Shown: piece by piece, positions 5,666 through 6,413 of the stretch | Layout of the letters: every line of letters starts with the position of its first letter | How positions within the stretch are numbered: position 1 is the first letter of the stretch | DNA from: Planctomycetota bacterium | GTDB taxonomy: Bacteria > Planctomycetota > Phycisphaerae > Phycisphaerales > SM1A02 | DNA length: 6,413 nt | Direction of reading: 5' to 3' | NCBI GenBank assembly: GCA_022567855.1 | Contig: JADFGE010000102.1 | Location: forward strand, 2,401 to 8,813 | Notes under the pieces: generated by a model | What the model saw: only the letters and a program-made list of their open reading frames with translations | Database searches by the model: none | Told to the model about the DNA's origin: nothing | Made by a program: the position numbers and the translations under genes

Positions 5666-5697
5666 AAAACCGGCCGGCGACGGCAACGCCGCCGGCC
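5666..5697 (-). terminator. Rho-independent terminator after the capsid gene
   Basis: GGCCGGCG (5672-5679) and CGCCGGCC (5690-5697) form a perfect 8-bp stem with a 10-nt loop that may itself fold (ggc-aac-gcc). On the minus strand the stem is followed two bases later by TTTT (5666-5669). It lies 20 bp past the capsid stop and 31 bp before the next start. Partial termination here would make capsid protein in excess over the adaptor-like protein, a usual need in virion assembly. Confidence 0.72.
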
Positions 5698-5717
5698 AGT
5701 GACGGGAGGAGAGAGGA

Positions 5718-6413
5718 TCAGGCGGTTGTGGCCAGACCGTTGAGCAAAGCGTGGGCGTTCTCGTTTCGGAATTCGAGCGTGTACTCGCCGATGACTTGCC
5801 CGGTCTCGGCGTCGCCCTGGCTCGCTAACGGCTTGAAGTGGAAGCTGCGCCCCGCAAGCGGCAGCACATCCATCCTCGAACTGTCAAGGAACAGCAGCGC
5901 GTCCAACGGAACCCACCGGCTCATGATCACCCGGCACACGCCGAAGTCCGATTCGTAGATATCCACGAGCGAACTGAACTTGCTCTCGTGATCGATAAAC
6001 CGCTGCGTACTGGATATGAAGCCGTTGATCTGCCTCTTTTGGAACCCAGAACATACGATCGTGTCGATCGTTCCGGAGCTTTGTTCCCAGACTTCGCGCA
6101 AGACCGCGTTGAGTACGGCCTCGTTGAGCAGATCATTGCCGCCTCCATCTCCGGCCGGGATTGGGCCAACGTTCGGTTGGAATTGATTGGTCGTAATCGA
6201 AGCGATCGCACCGCGCATCGTTCTTCGAGTCGAGCTATCTCCTTGCGGGTCGCTGGATGCCGCGTAACCATTGATGACGCAATTCTCCAGATCACGCAGC
6301 AACTCTCGTAGTCGCTCCTGCTTCTGGTAGTCCAACTCGTCGTCCAGACCGATGGATTGCGTGGCCAGCTGACTTCCGGAAACCTCCACCGTTGACGTGA
6401 AGATTTGCGTGTA
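5718..6413 (-). CDS. Phage major capsid protein, SU10/DUF5309 family, 5' end outside window
   Basis: This is the HK97-fold shell protein family typified by phage SU10 (formerly DUF5309). The visible 231 residues begin YTQIFTSTVEVSGSQLATQ, which matches the family's 'NYTQIF..xVxVSGT' region. Then come DDELDYQKQERLRELLRDLENCV, the linker with NAVLREVWEQS, and GFQKRQINGFI (123-133). IYESDFGVCRVIMSRWVPLDALLFLD (152-177) and VLPLAGRSFHFKPLASQGDAETGQ (183-206) follow. The diagnostic C-terminus is VGEYTLEFRNENAHALLNGL (207-226). The frame is open through base 6413, so the GTG at 6389 is not the start; family length (300 or more aa) implies about 80-100 residues lie beyond the edge. The stop at 5718 is followed by a strong hairpin terminator. 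The conserved C-terminus is intact and there is no internal stop, so the gene looks functional. Terminase, portal and protease genes would be expected upstream, outside the window. Confidence 0.92.
   Translation of the reverse strand, partial: YTQIFTSTVEVSGSQLATQSIGLDDELDYQKQERLRELLRDLENCVINGYAASSDPQGDSSTRRTMRGAIASITTNQFQPNVGPIPAGDGGGNDLLNEAVLNAVLREVWEQSSGTIDTIVCSGFQKRQINGFISSTQRFIDHESKFSSLVDIYESDFGVCRVIMSRWVPLDALLFLDSSRMDVLPLAGRSFHFKPLASQGDAETGQVIGEYTLEFRNENAHALLNGLATTA

Noticed and set aside
5636..5686. Longer N-terminus (from ATG 5686) for the adaptor-like protein
   Set aside because: The ATG lies in the loop of the terminator hairpin and has no ribosome site, and the added residues are Pro/Ser/Arg-rich. 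AAGGA just before 5635 supports the shorter form.

Overview
The window is GC-rich, about 60% by eye, and gene-dense. It most likely comes from a bacterium of the Planctomycetota, perhaps class Phycisphaerae. That placement is an inference. It rests on a very compact DapB, an M16-family protein without its zinc motif, and three small proteins whose motifs (WPFWPxALRIHPLTR, AKTGSWFAHARDDQLWLDRL, FWYNPYQGIVRARVP) I recall from planctomycete genomes. No rRNA, tRNA, CRISPR array, IS element or integrase is visible.

Left third (1-1718), core functions. A 7Fe ferredoxin (minus strand) lies just downstream of a very basic Lys/Arg repeat protein (minus strand), and a good rho-independent terminator separates the two. 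The repeat protein is a nucleoid or histone-H1-tail-like protein built from ten 15-bp DNA repeats. It is divergent from dapB (plus strand), which encodes the second lysine/diaminopimelate enzyme. A perfect 7-bp inverted repeat sits in the shared upstream region.

Middle (1719-4613), chromosomal genes of mostly unknown role. They are a membrane-anchored pseudopilin-like protein (minus), an M16/insulinase-like protein whose HxxEH zinc site is destroyed while the C-terminal R/Y-type motif is kept (plus), a small conserved 88-residue protein (plus), and a lipoprotein (minus).

Right quarter (4667-6413), a phage-type structural module read right to left. A major capsid protein of the SU10/DUF5309 family runs off the right edge. 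A hairpin terminator follows it, then a probable head-completion (adaptor-like) protein with an added N-terminal domain, then an 11-nt gap and a small one-TM coiled-coil protein with BhlA/UviB holin-like topology. The module ends at a second hairpin with a T-tract, and ordinary chromosomal-type genes begin about 55 bp further on. No tail gene lies between capsid and chromosome on this side. This is therefore either the edge of a degenerate or rearranged prophage, or a compact capsid-forming element. It is the most interesting part of the window, but the deciding genes (terminase, portal, protease) would lie beyond base 6413.
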